Positions 62,459 to 64,000 of a DNA stretch of 64,000 nucleotides are shown here, piece by piece. The position numbers and the translations under genes are program-made. The DNA is from Gammaproteobacteria bacterium (GTDB lineage: Bacteria; Pseudomonadota; Gammaproteobacteria; JABDBA01). The stretch is taken from assembly GCA_013288885.1 (NCBI GenBank), contig JABDBA010000001.1, positions 57,393-121,392 on the forward strand, read 5' to 3'. Every line of letters starts with the position of its first letter. Position 1 is the first letter of the stretch. The notes under the pieces were generated by a model that saw only the letters and a list, made by a program, of their open reading frames with translations, did not search any database and was not told the DNA's origin.

Positions 62459-62485
62459 TCATCGAATCTCCAGGTCATGCAAATC

Positions 62486-62515
62486 CTCCATCTGTTTGAG
62501 AAATAACAGATGGAG
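62486..62515. repeat. 11-bp stem-loop between the bufferin genes
   Basis: CTCCATCTGTT and AACAGATGGAG pair perfectly around an eight-base loop, 28 bases after the BufA2 stop and 40 before the BufA1 start. There is no T run, so it is more likely a transcript-processing or stabilising hairpin than a terminator. Confidence 0.65.
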
Positions 62516-62555
62516 AACATGCAGCAAACTATTTACCATTCATAGGGGGCAACAA

Positions 62556-62831
62556 ATGAACAACAAAAACACTATCGCAAAAATAGCCATCTCCAGTATT
62601 TTAGCAATCGCTACCAGCACTGCTATACTAACTACACAAAATGCCGCAGCGGCGACTGGCTCTTCTGATGTAGAAAAATGTTTTGGTATCGCCAAAGCCG
62701 GTAAAAATGACTGCCAAACCAGCACACATTCCTGCGCAGGATCGGCTACTAAAGACGGCCAAAAAGATGCCTTCTTGTTTGTGCCTAAAGGTGTATGTGC
62801 GAAAATAAACGGTGGCAGTACAACGATGTAA
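62556..62831 (+). CDS. BufA1-like (DUF2282) bufferin precursor
   Basis: A 91-residue protein from ATG 62556 (AGGGGG upstream; a TTG/ATG further upstream at 62496 is not favoured). A signal peptide ends near TTQNAAAA. The mature core has the four-Cys DUF2282 pattern: [46 protein letters not shown]2282 proteins are the BufA1 bufferins; copper binding follows after enzymatic modification. The usual bufB (DUF692) and bufC genes do not follow; the next gene is argE. Confidence 0.88.
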   Translation: MNNKNTIAKIAISSILAIATSTAILTTQNAAAATGSSDVEKCFGIAKAGKNDCQTSTHSCAGSATKDGQKDAFLFVPKGVCAKINGGSTTM

Positions 62832-62838
62832 TGCAAAA

Positions 62839-63987
62839 ATGAACAGCATTGCATGGTTGAAAAAATTAGTCTCGTTCGATACTACCTCACGCAATTCAAA
62901 CCTGGCGTTGATCGATGTCATACGCCAGTGGTTTGCAGATCATAAAATTAACTCCACATTGACTTATGATGAAAGCCACCAAAAAGCTAATCTATTTGCT
63001 ACTTTAGCTGGACAAAATAATAATACCGATGATGGCTTAATATTATCAGGCCACACTGATGTAGTACCTGTTGACGGACAAGAGTGGCATTCCGATCCTT
63101 TCACCCTGATACAAATTGAAAATCGTCTTTATGGTCGCGGCACGTGTGATATGAAAGGGTTCATCGCGGTCATTCTTGCGCTGTTGCCTGAACTGATAAA
63201 AATTAAACGGCAAAAACCTTTGCACTTTGCTTTTTCTTTTGATGAAGAAATAGGTTGTAATGGCGCACCATTGTTGATTGAAAACATGCGGCAACAAAGG
63301 ATTAAACCCAGCGCGTGCATCATTGGTGAACCCAGCAATATGCTGCCTATTGTCGCCCACAAGGGCATTAATGGTTGGCAATGTCACGTGCACGGTAATG
63401 CCGCACATTCTTCATTAGTGTTGAGTGGTTGTAATGCCATTGAATACGCGGCTGAATTTATTCACTGGGTGCGCACCTTAGCTAATACCATTCGCCAAGA
63501 AGGCCCGCACGATAAATTTTATGATGTGCCTTTTAGCAGTCTTTCTACTAATACGATTGTAGGTGGCAATGCGATTAATACTATTCCTAACCTTTGCGAA
63601 TTTTTACTCGAGTTACGCAATTTACCAACGGTTGATCCGCAGCAAATTATCGCTAAAATTAAAAACTTTGCGCAACAAAATTTATTACCTCGAATGCAAA
63701 ATGAATTTGTTAACGCTGCTATCGAAATCAATTCGGTTTTTTCAGTACCGAGTTTTGAAGCCTCAGAACAAGCTGCCATTACACAATTAGTACGTAAATT
63801 AACGCGCGAAACAGAAACTCATAAAGTAGCTTATGCGACTGAAGCCGGACTATTTCAGCAAGCAGGTATTCCCACTATCGTCTGCGGGCCAGGTAGCATT
63901 GAACAAGCACATCGCGCCAATGAATTTGTAACAATAGAACAACTACATAAATGTGAAGAATTTATTCTAGCTTTGGTGAAAAGTTAA
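62839..63987 (+). CDS. argE: Acetylornithine deacetylase (M20 family)
   Basis: About 382 residues from ATG 62839 (an upstream GTG lies inside the bufferin gene). The two-metal M20 site is visible: LSGHTDVVPVDG (His, Asp), GRGTCDMKGF (bridging Asp), FDEEIGCNGAP (Glu pair), and IIGEPSNMLP; the dimer domain carries VHGNAAHSSLVLSGCNAIEY. It removes the acetyl group from N-acetylornithine in arginine synthesis. A succinyl-diaminopimelate desuccinylase relative is the alternative, but the sequence is more ArgE-like. Confidence 0.87.
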   Translation: MNSIAWLKKLVSFDTTSRNSNLALIDVIRQWFADHKINSTLTYDESHQKANLFATLAGQNNNTDDGLILSGHTDVVPVDGQEWHSDPFTLIQIENRLYGRGTCDMKGFIAVILALLPELIKIKRQKPLHFAFSFDEEIGCNGAPLLIENMRQQRIKPSACIIGEPSNMLPIVAHKGINGWQCHVHGNAAHSSLVLSGCNAIEYAAEFIHWVRTLANTIRQEGPHDKFYDVPFSSLSTNTIVGGNAINTIPNLCEFLLELRNLPTVDPQQIIAKIKNFAQQNLLPRMQNEFVNAAIEINSVFSVPSFEASEQAAITQLVRKLTRETETHKVAYATEAGLFQQAGIPTIVCGPGSIEQAHRANEFVTIEQLHKCEEFILALVKS

Positions 63988-64000
63988 TGTATTTAGAATA

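Noticed and set aside
1..64000. tRNA or rRNA genes
   Set aside because: No cloverleaf-like or ribosomal signature was noticed on either strand, though a covariance search could not be run.

Overview
The window comes from a low-G+C gammaproteobacterium, most probably from the Legionellales/Coxiellaceae/Berkiella sphere of host-associated bacteria. That placement is an inference. It rests on three ankyrin-repeat genes, a large TPR protein, a secreted protein resembling Legionella EnhB, several effector-like proteins of unknown function, and gammaproteobacterial housekeeping genes. I saw no rRNA, tRNA, CRISPR array or intact insertion sequence. The class call is fairly safe; the genus is not determined.

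Layout. 1-2.35 kb: the 3' part of an ankyrin gene carrying an exact 406-bp tandem duplication that breaks the frame. 2.5-4.7 kb: a VapBC-type toxin-antitoxin pair, an EamA transporter and an XRE-cupin regulator. 4.7-6.2 kb: a second ankyrin gene. 6.4-18.2 kb: a patchwork of small detoxification genes (hydrolase, MBL lactonase-like, SRPBCC, SnoaL, AhpD-like, glyoxalase) with TetR and MarR regulators, clear palindromic operators and many signs of decay: a frameshifted TetR, an internally deleted NADH dehydrogenase, and duplicated gene tails. It also holds a two-gene toxin-antitoxin-like module of unknown type. 18.2-25.3 kb: hydrolase, HAD protein, PAS-LuxR regulator, and a LysR-controlled old-yellow-enzyme/isochorismatase/SDR operon. 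25.5-28.9 kb: a promoter-terminator leader followed by a compact ketoreductase/ketosynthase/polysaccharide deacetylase/secreted-protein operon.

29-35.8 kb: alpha-carbonic anhydrase, aspartate kinase, RhuM, and three effector or envelope-type proteins, two of which share a C-terminal motif. 35.9-43.1 kb: kdpFABCD (potassium-uptake ATPase and sensor kinase) with no kdpE beside it; the 29-codon kdpF is present. 43.1-46.2 kb: a PEP mutase-like gene and a multicopper oxidase fused to a CopB-type outer-membrane barrel. 46.4-47.4 kb: an Rpn-family nuclease. 47.5-52.6 kb: a tightly packed run phd-vapC-ycaQ-adaA/alkA-ogt-MFS, which puts a toxin-antitoxin pair at the head of a DNA alkylation-repair operon. 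52.7-54.7 kb: the TPR protein, followed by a 56-bp near-perfect palindrome. 54.9-58 kb: FAH hydrolase, GST, and an ATPase/DUF234 gene headed by an unusual 54-bp-period array of inverted repeats. 58-62.1 kb: amine oxidase and an EmrAB efflux pump. 62.2-64 kb: two bufferin-type Cys-rich metallophore precursors without their maturation genes, then ArgE.

Together the genes describe an organism with strong copper, alkylation and xenobiotic defence, many local one-component regulators, and host-interaction proteins, in a chromosome segment that is still losing genes. The observations I rate highest are the ATPase repeat array, the CopA-CopB fusion, the orphan bufferins, the toxin-antitoxin-led repair operon, the uncharacterised HicA-like/HTH pair, and the ketosynthase-deacetylase operon behind an attenuator-like leader.
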